Assembly: GCA_037954665.1 (NCBI GenBank)
Contig: JBBMOL010000013.1
Coordinates: 992,001 to 1,056,000 of the forward strand
Source: Laguncularia racemosa
Lineage: Eukaryota > Streptophyta > Magnoliopsida > Myrtales > Combretaceae
Reading direction: 5' to 3'
Length of the DNA stretch: 64,000 nucleotides
The position numbers and the translations under genes are program-made. Below the pieces are notes generated by a model. That model had not been told where the DNA came from and did not search any database. It saw only the letters and a program-made list of their open reading frames with translations. This document shows positions 1 to 10,929 of this stretch, one piece after another; position 1 is the stretch's first letter; every line of letters starts with the position of its first letter.

Positions 1-11
1 CCTTCCAACTA

Positions 12-1140
12 GAGGCATCGGGGTCTAAATGGCTTCCTAAGGGTTTTCTTTCAATGTTACTAGCATATCGTAGGCACATGTGTGGTGGACTCTATTCAGT
101 CCTTTTTCCATTTAGGTACTATCTCTTCTTCCCTCATTCTTATTGTCATTGTCTTGATACCAAAAGTAACTTCACTACAAGAAGTAAATTACTTCCGCCT
201 TATCAATCTTTGCAATTTTGTTTTCAAAATAATATGAAGAATCTTAATTAATTGTTTGAAACATGTACTTCTTTGAAAATCAGAGCCCCTTTGTGTCAAG
301 TCATTTAATTCATGATAATATAATAATAGCTCACGAGGCTTTCCATTTCTTGAGAATAAAGCAAAATAGCAACAAAATGTATTGTATTATAAAACTTGAC
401 ATGAATAATCATGTTCAAAAATCAGGGTGCCTTCATGTTAAGTCATGTAATTCATGATAATATAATAATAGCTCAAGAGGCTTTTCATTTCCTGAGAACA
501 AAGCAAAATAGCAACAAATGTACTATGACTTAAAACTATAACCATGTAGAATGGGATTTCTTATGGATAGTTCTTGCTAAATTTAGATTTTGTGATAAAT
601 GGATTAGGTAGGCGATAGAGTGTGTCTTTTATAAGGTTCTTGTGAATGGCAAAATTACTAGTCATGTGCATCTAAGTAGAGGTCTTAAACTGGGCGACCC
701 CCTATCATCTTATCTTTACATTCTTATAGTTAATGTGTTATCGAGAGGAAAAGAAAAAAGCAATTAATGAGAATTTGCTAAGTGGAATGATCATTAAGAG
801 GTCCTGTCCCATTTTATCACATTTGCTATTTATTGATGATTCTTTATTGTCATATCCTAAAATCACTATGGCACCAACAATTCATCGCGAACTCTACTTA
901 TGTAGAATATGTAAGGTTACAATCATTAAGTGGGTTTCTAAACTAGTTTTAGGACCTTAAAATCGTTTATTAGATTTTGAAAATATTTTGGCAAAACATT
1001 AGATTTTCAAAAATGTTTGATGGTTGTTGGTCATAAAAACATGTGGTAAGATAAAAAAGGATAAATTAGGTCTTGGGAATTATAGGGCCTATAAAAGATA
1101 CAATCTGTAAGTAACGGGCTATAAAGCCATGGATAGCTCC
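12..1140 (+). mobile_element. Decayed L1-type LINE reverse transcriptase fragment
   Basis: Read in one frame with stops and shifts, this stretch shows the order of a plant L1-type LINE reverse transcriptase. It begins with a degenerate N-terminal part (about 12-135), then IVLIPKV (about 151) and a NYFRLINLCNFVFKII block (about 187-237). Next come a QSPFVSSHLIHDNIIIAHEAFHFLR block (about 281-355), VEWDFLW and the SRGLKLGDPLSSYL block (about 685-720). The catalytic-type FIDD motif is at 829-840. Similarity fades beyond about 960, with only scraps to about 1140. No endonuclease domain, no RNase H and no poly(A) end are visible, so the copy is truncated at both ends; the left end may lie outside the window. 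At least five in-frame stops and one frameshift make it non-functional. The family is clear from the block order; the exact LINE lineage is not. Confidence 0.85.
278..545 (+). repeat. 142-bp tandem duplication inside the LINE reverse transcriptase
   Basis: Two consecutive diverged copies start at about 279 and 421 (offset 142). Both encode the same piece of reverse transcriptase, from the NQS-type block to just before the AYDRVEWDF region. The middle part (HDNIIIA..EAFHFL.) is nearly identical in the two, while the edges differ by substitutions and small indels. Only the second copy runs on into the downstream VEWDFLW block. An intact reverse transcriptase has this segment once, so the duplication is a later event or an error during insertion. 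Confidence 0.8.
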
Positions 1141-2560
1141 TAAAAAGTTTCAGTATAATTGAAAATATAAAAACGTAGTCTAAACATAATAGATCTTAGC
1201 GTGATCTCATCCCACATCTCCTTTCAAAGCCATAACTTAACTTGTAGTATAATGGATAAATAAAATTTTCAATTAAAGAAAAAGGGGTAAGGGGAGAGTG
1301 AGCCCTAAGGACTCAGTACACAATAACACAAACACATACACACATGTCAAAGAGGCTTACAATTGATCAATCACTTAATTCAATTAATTATCCTAATTAA
1401 ACACCTAGCTTGAAAGTATTCATGACTTTGGACATCACAAAGAGGGATAATGGGTTAAATTCCACCACAATAGACATCGGGGGTTAACGAGAGTAGCTAA
1501 ACTCCATGTTATCGAAAACCATGTATTTAAGTAGTTTTGTCTAAGTGAACCCACCGTTTTGCGGTCATCTCTCCATGTTCACATCGTCCTCCTTCTCTCT
1601 TGCTCATTCTCACATCAAACATCACCTACCCTAAAGTACTACCACCTAACCCCTAAACTAGTAAAGGGTAGACGAGCATGGGATTGGAGTTGTGACTATG
1701 GTTTATGAAAGAAGAGGTGAAGACTCACAAATGTGGGTTACTGGCATAGGTTGCGATAAAGGACAGATGAGCAATGGCAGAGGATTGAGGAGAGGAGAGG
1801 ACAAAGGAGGAATGAGGAGACTGGTAGACTATAGATTAAAGTGGAGACAAGCGACTCAGACGAGTGGAGAGGATAAGGGAAGAAGGTTTAATGGAGTAGC
1901 AAGCGATTGATGAGCAAAGGAGGGTAAGCATTTTTTTTTTTTTTGGTTTTGTAAAGGAGGAAGAGGGTTTAAAGGACCAAGCGACGATGGCAATTGACAA
2001 ACGACTAGACTATATCTGTTCTATTCTATAAGTTACAGACCGTAACTTCTATCGGTCATTTTTTTTTTAAATCCTAAGGGGTCAACTCGTCTACCGGCAA
2101 GTTGGCTTGCGAGTTATGCGAGGTAGGCTAAAAAGCCCATAACTTATGTAGGCTTCATTTTTCTAACCCAACTTGCAAAAAAAAAAAAAGCAGGTTAAGC
2201 AGGTTAGCCTGTTTGGCCTGCTTTGCATTCCCGACTTTAATAATTGATCATAGTCTAGTTATATCGTATTGTTCGTTGAGACCCATAATACCAAATGATT
2301 CCCAATATACCTTCTCTCCGTTTATAGTGCCCGTTATTCGACGTGTTTTCACTTATCAGCTACCTACCAAGCTACCTTTGGTGGCTCAAGCGCTTAACTA
2401 TTGTGTCATTTCAAGGTATATGATCACAACCATAACCTCAATCAAAGGTTTGTCACTTGTTGACTTAAGTAATCACGTACAAGTAGCAAGTAGTTACTTA
2501 GTTGGGTTGATTATTAGTCAGGTTTAATTTTCTATCCTAACATGCGACATGCAAGTTACT
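1141..2560. other. Intergenic, no gene recognised
   Basis: No coding similarity was recognised. A purine-rich stretch lies at about 1690-1930 and contains an open frame of low complexity (repeated Arg/Gly/Glu) that looks fortuitous. Poly(T) and poly(A) runs occur at about 1930-1945, 2060 and 2175. At 2085-2225 there are short words such as CAAGTTGG, GGTTAGCC and GCAGGTTA, resembling the ends of non-autonomous plant DNA transposons; weakly similar wording appears at 49300-49440. No clear paired termini or target duplication was found. Confidence 0.4.
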
Positions 2561-3660
2561 ACGTACCTGAAAGGTTAACATTTCTTGAATTGTAATCTGA
2601 GGTCCAATTGAGTTGATTAAGTAAGTTTTATGCATCAAAGATAAATTTATAAGTCAGTTGCTTATTCTAAGTTAGGTTTAAGTTACTTAAGGCCCTTACT
2701 AATTACGAGCCTAATTAAGGTTATTTAAATCTTATTAACTTTTGGTTAATTGTGACTCGAACCATTGAGGGTTTATTTAATTTAACTTATAAGTTATTTA
2801 AATTTTAAATCTAATTATATTTAAGGCTCAATTATAGTTTTTAGGCCCTTAAGTATAGTAAGCTTAATTATGTTTAGAATTGGGCCCACTAGTCCTAATT
2901 AAGTCCGATTATAATTATTAAGTCCATTTTAAGTTTAATTAGGTTACTTCCACCTATTTTAATTAATATATGCTCATTATGTTTAATTATTCATATTTGT
3001 TATGTTTTAGGCTTAATAGATTATTAGGTCTAATTTCAATTTCATTTTAAGTCTTTTTGTTATTTAAGGCCATGAAAGACTGAAAGCCTGTTTAAATTTG
3101 ATTTATTCGTTAAGGCCTATTTTGAATATAGACCCTAAAGATTAATAGGTTCAAATAAGTTTTAGGTCTTAAGCCTATTTGCGTTTTATTTTAGTCATTT
3201 AAGCCCATTTTATTTTTATTTGGTTTATGTCTAGTTTATTTTAATTAATTAATTCGATTTGAGTCTTAAATTGGTTTGAGACCCAATTTAATTATTTATC
3301 ATGCTAAGGCCAATTTAAGGTATGAGCCTTAGAAAAAAAAATAGGCTCAATTATGTTTTAGATTTTAGATCTTAAGCCCATGAGTTATTTGATCTAAGTT
3401 ATCATGTTAAATTTCATTTTAGCCTAATTAGAATGGTTTAGTTAATTAAACCTATTTAAACAAATTATGTTTAATTATATAACTCAAGAGAGGCTAAGAG
3501 GGTGGTCCTTGAGCCTATTTTGGTTGGGCCAACATGAAATTGGGTCGCTCTTGGCCCAATTAAATTAAATCATTATCTAACTTAATTTTAATTTGTCATA
3601 AATTAAGGTCTTAATTTTAAAAGATCATAACTTACTTAATTTAAGTCTAAATTAGGTGAA
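2561..3660. repeat. AT-rich region of degenerate short word repeats
   Basis: Over about 1.1 kb the sequence is built of recurring variants of words such as AATTAAG, AGGCCTAA, TTAAGCC, AAGCCCATTT and AGGTTTAA, separated by T/A-rich spacers. There is no fixed period, so it reads as degenerate low-complexity sequence rather than a clean satellite. Such wording is common in non-coding parts of plant LTR retrotransposons, and mobile-element debris lies on both sides. It may be the far end of the Gypsy-derived sequence to the right, but that is inference. Confidence 0.5.
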
Positions 3661-5394
3661 ACTAAAGTCATTTGTCTCTTTGTCACTTCCACTACCCCTT
3701 TCATCATAAAGAAGTTGATTTTATTTAATTTAAAGTCCTTAAACTATCTGACCGGTTTTAATTACAAATTTTCAACTTTAGAAACTCATAACTTATTTAA
3801 TTTAAGTCTAAATCACTTAAAACTAAAGCTCATTTGTTCCTACTCCTTCCTAGTGTCTAATATATCATTTGTTTTTCATTTTCAAGCAAAAAATATTGCC
3901 AAAACATGGCAATCAAAATAGAAAACGCCCCAATTGATTCTCATCCATTCAACTAGTCAAATTTCTACACACCTTCACTTCTAGGCCTCATTTTACATCT
4001 AATCCAACTTCTATTTATAATTAAATGATAATTCCATCAAATTTACTCAAATAAATATAATAAATTATATTTTTTCAGAATTTAACATTTGCCAAAAATC
4101 ATGTAAGAAATTAACATTTCAAGTTTTTACAATCTTCCAATTCAACCCAATTTTTCTCTAAACTTCACCAAACTTAATATTTATCAAGTAATTTCAGTTT
4201 TCATCAAATTTATCATTCTAAGAACATAGCAACTTGCTAGAAATTCATAAATTAACAATTAGATTAATTCATCTAACCACTAATTTAATTCATACAATCA
4301 TTTCCAACTCTTTACATGCTATATCCACCATTTAATCGTCAAAACCATTATAGGTATCACAAATTCTTACTCCAATAATTAATATATCACTACCCAACAT
4401 TCCACTTAGATTTAACAAAAATAATTAAGCCTTATTTGCATCATAACTATGTGGCAAGGATAGTAGATAGCATATACTCCATTCACATGCATCAAACTTG
4501 ATTTTTACCTTCAATCCCAACACCAATTACTACATTCATTATGTCTCAACATAAATCTACACCTTAATCATCAAATTACACTCAAAGTACATCCATTAAA
4601 GTGGCAGCACAAAGAGCACATTCTAATATATTCTCAACATTCAAGAAATTATCAAATCACCTAGTTTAATCACATAAAATTGTCTTAAATAATTAACTTA
4701 AACAAGATTTTGAACTTATCTTATTGGAGACCTAAGAAATACCCAAATATTCTCCCAATCGTGCCTACTCATCTCCAAGATGGTGTTTTTTCCAAACTCC
4801 CAATTGATTTTCTTCATAATAAACATTATATATTATTTAGATTTACAATTTACAAATTAAAATCCACTTCAAAATCAAGTTATTTTCTTACTTACTTTCA
4901 CACCCAAATTAGGTAAAAAGCAACCCCCTCTTAGCTTAGAATTTCACTTGATTCTTGATCCAAAACTCATAAGAAAATAATTAGATTAGTGTTGGGTTTA
5001 ATGGGTGTTAAGGGGTTTAAAGAGTATAATAGACTTAATAAGTTTTTGAGAGCATTTTACTTTAGAGAGTTTGCTAAAAAAATTAAATGGGGGTTACTAT
5101 TTTTCTATTCTAAAATGAGTTTATATAGTAGGATTTAGTAAGGGTTTAAGGGTAAGGGTAAATAGATCAATGAAGGTGAGTGAGTTGTAACTTATAGTGA
5201 CATGTGTCCTTTTAATTTAACCTATTTTGATATTATTTTTCTCTTAATTTCTTCCATTTAGTCTAACAAAATAATGTTTCCTTTTTCCTAAAATGCCCCT
5301 AGAATTTAAATTAACTAGTTGGTCTTCTATAAACAAATTTAGGGATATATTGGTTATTTTATCCAATTGATTTTTGAGTTAATTTTTTTTCCAA
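3661..5394. other. Intergenic AT-rich sequence, no gene recognised
   Basis: This part continues from the word-repeat block. There are only short chance open frames on both strands, rich in Asn, Lys, Leu and Phe as expected of AT-rich non-coding DNA. No protein domain, RNA gene or terminal repeat could be identified. Its position between LINE and Gypsy debris suggests decayed retroelement sequence. Confidence 0.4.
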
Positions 5395-5930
5395 TTATCT
5401 CCAAATATTTTGTAATTGATCTTATTCACCTAATTAAGGTCGTAGGGTCGTATTTAGGGTCCCTAAGGAATTTTGGATTCATTTTCAATAAAACCATCTT
5501 CAAAGACAAAAAAGGTTATTTTTGGTAATTTGTTTTTAAACTTCAAGAGATTACTCCCAATAATTTAAAATGACTTCAAATGACCTTAATTTAAGTTGTT
5601 TGGTGATCTTGGCCAACTTTAAACACTCAAAATCAGGTCTAAGGGTAGAATAGTCATTTTGTAAAATTGATCTCCAACCTTTTATTTTCCCTTTCTGATT
5701 GACTCTAAATAATTGCTTAATGATTTTATTCAGTTAATTAGGGTGTTAGAATTTTTTCTAAGGTCACTAAGCTATTTTTAATAAATCAAGTTCAAGAAAA
5801 TAACGATTATTTTAGAAATTTTTTACTCTAAATTTTATAAATTCTTTCTTAATTGACTACAAATATTCCTTCTTAATTCAATCGACCTTATTTAGAATTT
5901 TGGGGTTGTCGAGTCTAATTTAAAAATTTT
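5395..5930. repeat. Diverged direct repeats in non-coding DNA
   Basis: A similar passage recurs about three times: a CTTATTCA..TTAATTAGG segment, then a GGTCGTAGGG or GGGTGTTAG-like core, then CTAAGG or CTAAGC. Anchors lie near 5423, 5726 and 5888, so spacing is irregular (about 300 then 160 bp). Divergence is high. This fits old internal duplications in LTR or untranslated retroelement sequence; no coding potential is seen. Confidence 0.4.
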
Positions 5931-7073
5931 ATATTATCTCCCTAATTCGATTCATATTAGATCCTATACTCATCTAATATAAATCCTCAACTTAAATTAG
6001 GAATTTTATTATTTATTTGGAGTCGCCACCCAATTGAAGTTGGGAAAAATTATTGAATTAGAATTAATTGAGCGGATTAATTCTAATCTGAACAACTAGT
6101 CGACAAAATCTCTCTTTTTAAGAAAATAAAAAAAAAGAAAGAAAAACTAGAGATTCTCGACTCGGGAGTTATCCTATTAAAACCCTAAAGTTACCACCTT
6201 ATTTTTCTAAAATCTGAATTATGTTATGATATCATTTTTAGCATAAAAAAGAAGATATTAGAAAAATGATACAACAATTACACTAATAACAATTTGAAAA
6301 AATATATATTTTTTAATTTTAGAGTTATCCCATAAGGGTGTTTACGTACTCGCTATTCGGGATCAAACAGGTCGTAATTCGCTTTTTATAAAACTTTAGT
6401 GGATTAGTTAATTTGAAGTATGAAAATATGTCGTGTTTACGTTTGTTACCATTTAAATTTATTTAAAGAAATTTCTAAGCCTAAGCTTTATATTTTTTAT
6501 TTAAAAAAAAAACTAAAACCTCTATTTTTAAAAAAATCAATTATATATATATATTTATAAAAAGAAGTTTTCTAAGTGATAAAAATATTTATTATTATTT
6601 TATTAATTTAAAAACTTTTATTAATTTTTATTAATTATAATGGACATATATTTATTCATTTATTAAAACTCTAAACCTAATTCTAATAAAACATTTTTTT
6701 TTTATTTTTTTATTTTTATAATAGTAAATGAATAAATAAATAAAAATAAAAATAAAAATAATAAAAAGGAGGGATTCGGCTAACCTAGACGTAAGTCGGA
6801 TCGGCTTGGGTTCGTAGGTTAGGTATATGGCGATTGGAGCTCTTCGACGATGGCTTTTTGGTAGCCTTTTTCATCGATTGGTGGGTGCTTTCGAGCTTTC
6901 CAAAGGTGGAGAAGCCAATGGTGATGGTGGTTTTCGTCAAGAACCACCCTAGGTGGCGGTTCAACTAGCTCCAAAGAGGGTTTTAGAGAGAGAGAGGAAG
7001 AACTCTGGCGATGGTGTTTTTCTCCTATGAACTTCGACTTTTTTCTTCTTGCCTTTCCTTTGGCGAGTCGAGT

Positions 7074-7084
7074 CCTATTTATAG
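7074..7084 (-). promoter_or_regulatory. TATA box in the LTR-like segment
   Basis: The minus strand reads CTATAAATAGG, a textbook plant TATA box. It lies upstream (in minus orientation) of a GA/CT-rich stretch ending near 6960. This is the position expected for the U3 promoter of a retrotransposon transcribed on the minus strand, the same direction as the pol remnants at 9.1-11.9 kb. Confidence 0.5.
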
Positions 7085-7417
7085 ACTTGCAAAATCCCTC
7101 TTGATAAGCTTGGATCGGGCTTACGGTTTAAATCCATGCTTATCCCTTTTTTTTATTTGAATCGATCTGTATATATTTGGTTGTTTTTTTCGTGATTTAT
7201 CTTGCTTCTTTCTGTTATGGATGGATGATCATTAAAATTTCGTTTGATTAGGTTTGATTCGTGTTTATTGGTGAGCTTTTCTTCTCTTTTTTTTCGTCTT
7301 TGGCATTGTTGTTGCCATCTGGAGGAAGAAGAAGATCACGCGACTTGCACGTGCTCATTCCGGCCAATCGCGTGTTGCCACATGGCAGTTAGAAGGAAAA
7401 AGAAAAAAAGAAAACGG

Positions 7418-7500
7418 CACAAAGTGCCTCCCATAGGACTCGAACTCGTGACCACACCCCTTCCCTACGCGTTCTAGGCCAATGCACGAGCCAGCTGAGT
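7418..7500 (-). other. tRNA-like segment with pol III A- and B-box wording
   Basis: On the minus strand a TCAGCTGGCTCGTGCATTGG passage (A-box-like) is followed about 35 nt later by GAGTTCGAGTCC, which matches the B-box consensus GGTTCRANNCC closely. The stems around the T loop do not pair well and no full cloverleaf forms, so it is not a functional tRNA gene. It could be a tRNA-derived SINE head or tRNA-like sequence captured by the LTR. Confidence 0.45.
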
Positions 7501-7735
7501 TGGACCAAATCTCAGTTTTCTATTGCATGCAATTATATATACACGTGGTAATTTTTATTAATTATATATTATTTTGAAATTCTAAAATTTTATAAAAATT
7601 CCTTAATGTCTTTTATTGTTATTTCTACCTTCATTTTCCAAAATTGGTGTATTATTCCTATTTATTTTATTTTTTGTCATTATTTTTCCTTCATTTCTGA
7701 AAAATAGAAAAAAAAAACATTAATTATGATTAAAG

Positions 7736-7814
7736 GGCAAAAATGGGATGCTTATAGCTGTTGCTCTTTGTAGTAAAGTTTGAAAAACTTAACTACAAAG
7801 ACACCATTTTTGCC
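7736..7814. repeat. Imperfect inverted repeat (hairpin) near the LTR edge
   Basis: The outer arms GGCAAAAATGG (7736-7746) and CCATTTTTGCC (7804-7814) are exact reverse complements. The inner arms at 7766-7780 and 7786-7800 pair at 14 of 15 positions around a 5-nt loop. A strong hairpin could form on either strand. It sits between the LTR-like segment and the minisatellite. Confidence 0.65.
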
Positions 7815-7984
7815 TAATAAACCGGATAGATAACGCCATAATTGGCTGGCTATCTAAACCTAGTTCCACTAGGGAGTTGTTTAATTATCTGTTTGAGTAG
7901 GGAAAACACTCCATGAGCTAATGATCCCATGTTGCAAAAAAAAATGATCACTTTAGGGTGATTAATACTCTTTGGGGAGTGGCC

Positions 7985-8690
7985 TTAGACAAAGAAGTAT
8001 CCTACCAAACTAGTAACCTGGAGGGAGAGATCATCTAGAAAAGTGCTCTTATGAGCTGACTAATCGATAATAGGAAGTGTCCTACTAGACTAGCAACCAT
8101 GAAGGAGAGATCATCTAGAAATGTGCTCTTTTGAGTTGACTAATCAATGATATGAAGCATCTTGTAAAACTAGTAACCATGAAGAGATTTTTTAGGAAAA
8201 CTCTCTTATAAGCTGGCTAACTGATAATAGGAAGCGTCTTATAGGACTAGGAACCTTAAAGAAGAGATTGTTTAGGAAAGCGCTCTTATGAGCTAGCTAA
8301 CTGATGATAGGAAGCGTCTTACAAGACTTACAACCCTGAAGAAGAAAGTTTAGGAAAGTGCCCCATTATAAACTAACTAATTGATAGTGGGAGGCATCTC
8401 TCTGGACTTGCAATCCTAAGAGAGAATATTTAGGAAAATGCCCCATTGTGGGTTAACTAATCGATAGTGGGAAGCGTCTCTTTAGACTTATAACCCTAAA
8501 GAAGAAAGTTTAGGAAAGCGCCCCATTATGGGCTAACTAACTAATAGTAAGAAATATCTGTTGAATGATGTCTGGGTACATCTTAGCAACCTAGCATCTC
8601 TTAAGAAAATGCTTCTCGTGAGCTGATCAAATGATAATGAGAGGCGTCTTTTAGACTACCTAATTTAAATGGAAAATGCGACTCATGATG
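7985..8690. repeat. 80-bp minisatellite, about 8-9 diverged copies
   Basis: A unit beginning GAAGCGTCTTA and continuing through ACTAG.AACC..GAAGAAGAGA, TTTAGGAAA and GAGCTAACTAAT recurs at 7994, 8074, 8154, 8231, 8311, 8391, 8471, 8551 and 8641. Spacing is 80, 80, 77, 80, 80, 80, 80 and 90 bp. Copies on the left share CATCTAGAAAA.TGCTCTTATGAGC, while those on the right share TTTAGGAAA.TGCCCCATTA, so two sub-families can be seen. The array lies just downstream (minus strand) of the integrase end, in the 3' untranslated region of the Tat-lineage Gypsy element. Tandem repeats in this region are a known habit of Tat/Ogre elements. Confidence 0.9.
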
Positions 8691-9129
8691 ATTATTTAAA
8701 TGCTTACCGGCTCGTCGCAGATAACAACCAAACAACCGAACCCTCGTGATAATTTGGTCCTTCTCTGCTTACTCTTGCTTCAAATAGAGTGGAGAGCTTT
8801 GATGTATTTTCCTTCTTGCGAGTATGGCTCTTATGATTGTGGTGTTATCCTGTGAATATACTAGATTTAATGCTCAGAATAGGTGGAATCATACCAAATT
8901 TCTTTGAGTTTTATCATTATTTCATTGTTCATTATTTATTATGAGGCAATGGGTAGTGTGTGTATAAAAATGATATAAGAGTTTGTTTAATGACAATCAG
9001 TCAGGATAATCGATCGCTCAGAGACATTAACTTTGCTTGTAGAAGGAATGAAAAATCAAACCTGCGAAATTGTAATAATTGTTGGCATTCATGAATCTTG
9101 GCAAAATTTCAATATTTTTGCCTAGGGAT
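8691..9129 (-). other. 3' untranslated part of the Gypsy element
   Basis: Between the end of the integrase remnant and the minisatellite there is no open frame or recognisable domain on the minus strand. A polypurine tract could not be fixed with certainty. It is taken as element sequence because it is flanked on both sides by element features. Confidence 0.5.
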
Positions 9130-10294
9130 AATACATCTTAATCACATCTGCATTAATGGGGTCTCTCAACTCTTGACTATCCATTTGGGCTAATATTAAG
9201 GCCCCTCTTGATAACACTCTTTTTACAACATATGGACCCTCATAATTTGGGGTAAACTTGCCCCTTAAATCTTACACATTTAGGAGAACTTTTCTTAATA
9301 CCAAATCTCCTTCTTTAAAACATCAAGGTCTTATTTTCTTATTGAATGCTCGGGCTATTCTTTGTTGGTAGCATTGGCCATGACACAATGCGGTGAGTCT
9401 TTTCTCGTCGATCAAGTTTAGCTAATCAATCCTTTTCTTTACCCACTTGGATTCATCTAGCTGTGCTTCTGATAGAACCCTGAAGGACGGTATTTTGATC
9501 TCAACTGGCAATACTGCTTTAGTACCATATACTAAAGAAATATGGGGTAACAATAAATGAGGGCGAATGGTAGCATCTTATGCCAATCTTTATAAGTGAT
9601 GGTCATTTTTTCAACAATTTTCTTAATGTTCTTGTTGGCTATTTCTATTGCCCCATTCATCTGAGGTCGATATGGAATTGAATTTATGTTGTTTATCTTG
9701 AATTGTTGACATAACTCCGTCATCAATTTATTGTTGAGGTTGGTGCCATTATCGATGATGATTGATTCAGGAACCCCATATCAAGCTATTATGTCTCTTT
9801 TCACGAATCAGACTATTACTCCTTTGGTGACACTAGCATATGACGAGGCTTTCAACCTTTTGGTGAAATAATCAATAGCTACTAATACGAATCTATGACC
9901 ATTGGATGCTTTTGGAGTAATTGGCCCGATAATGTCGATTCCCCCACATAGAGAACGACCATGGTGCAAATAATGAATGAAGTTCTTTAGGTGGAGCATT
10001 TATTTTGTTAGCATAGACTTGACACAAGTGATAGTGCTTGACATATTTGATACAGTCTGATTCCATCATCAACCAATAGTAGCCCATCCTTATGATTTTT
10101 TGGGTAAGCATGTGTCTGTTTATGTAAGGTCCACATACTCCTTCATGCACTTCTTTCATCAGTTCACCTGCCTCTCTTTTGTCCACACATCTCAACAACG
10201 TAGTGTCAGGTGATCTTCTATAAAGCACAAACCCACTTAATAAGAAATGGCTTGCTAACCTTTTAAGTGTTCTTTGGTCATTTTTGCTAGTCAT
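9130..10294 (-). pseudogene. Gypsy integrase remnant (broken)
   Basis: The zinc-binding region (9960-10294, minus) has HMLTQKIIRMGYYW and CIKYVKHYHLCQVY; in the usual C-x2-C pair the first Cys appears replaced by Tyr. After a frameshift near 9945 the core shows GIDIIGPI and AIDYFTK, the two Asp of the D,D-35-E triad, at about 9845-9945. The third residue is in MNGAIEIANKNIKKIVEK (about 9610-9665). The C-terminal region (about 9130-9530) reads through PVEIKIPSFRVL, CHGQCYQQRIARAFNKK and KFTPNYEGPYVVKRVL. Several stops and shifts are present. It is clearly Ty3/Gypsy and close in wording to Tat-lineage integrases. Confidence 0.9.
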
Positions 10295-10611
10295 TTCAGG
10301 ATATTTACTTTTTTAGAGGAAAGTTTTGATATTGTAGTACCGGGGCTTGTCATCTTGCGCTTTTTTGATTACCAGACAATAGGTGGGCTTATTTTCAATG
10401 GTTGGACTTCGACTCCCCCTGTTATTTAAATCATAGATGCTAGTGTCGTAAGGGCATCTGCAAACTGATTTTGAGTCCTTGGGATGTATGTGAAGGTAAC
10501 TTCCTCGAATTCGTCCATTAGCTCTGTCAAAAGTTAATGATATGGCACCAATTTAGGGTCCTTAGTTTTTTATTCTCCTCTTGTTTGTAATATGATGAGT
10601 GAGGAATCTCC

Positions 10612-10926
10612 TTATACATCCAATTCATGGATTCCCATATAGCAAGCCATTTTGAGACCGAGGATACACACCTCATACTTTGCAATATTATTAGTATATG
10701 GAAATCTGAGTCTCATTACTGAGGGGAATTGTGTTCCTTCTGGTGATATCAACACTGCCCTAACCCCATAACCAAATACATTGGTAGCTCCATCAAAGAA
10801 CATTTTCCATTTAGGGTTTTGCTCTGTCTTGTATTCTTTTACTAGCTCATCCTCTGCTATCAGTATATTTTCATCGGGGAATTGGGCCTGCGATTCTTGG
10901 CAATCCCCCTCAATTAGGTGTTCTGC
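10612..10926 (-). pseudogene. Second (Tat-type) RNase H domain of the Gypsy element
   Basis: In the same frame as the preceding spacer, a second RNase H-like domain begins with WKMFFDGATN, whose Asp is the first catalytic-type residue. It continues through YGVRAVLISPEGTQFPS and TNNIAKYEVCILGLKMA, where the Glu of the usual AEYEA-like helix is retained in KYEV, and ends near IHELDV. This additional domain between RNase H and integrase is typical of the plant Tat group and absent from chromoviruses and Athila. The frame then breaks at 10612 (stop), so the end of the domain lies in degraded sequence to about 10300. Confidence 0.85.
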
Positions 10927-10929
10927 CAA

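Larger units (their letters stand above)
5990..7815 (-). mobile_element. LTR-like sequence left of the Tat-lineage Gypsy element
   Basis: This segment lies 3' of the reverse-oriented pol gene, where the 3' LTR is expected. On the minus strand it has a canonical TATA box (7074-7084) followed by a CT/GA-rich segment with short gene-like text, as in plant LTR promoters. At about 6018-6035 it holds the passage GGAGTCGCCACC, which I recall as frequent in Gypsy-related plant sequence. LTR ends (TG..CA), polypurine tract and the matching 5' LTR were not found. The assignment rests on position and promoter-like content, and the boundaries are approximate. Confidence 0.45.

Noticed and set aside
1692..1910. 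72-codon open frame rich in Gly, Arg and Glu
   Set aside because: Low-complexity purine-rich DNA; no family resemblance and no splice or promoter context.
7244..7477. 77-codon open frame with a CCCH/Glu-rich look
   Set aside because: It lies in the LTR-like region and crosses the tRNA-like segment; the acidic and basic runs come from GAA/AAG repeats.
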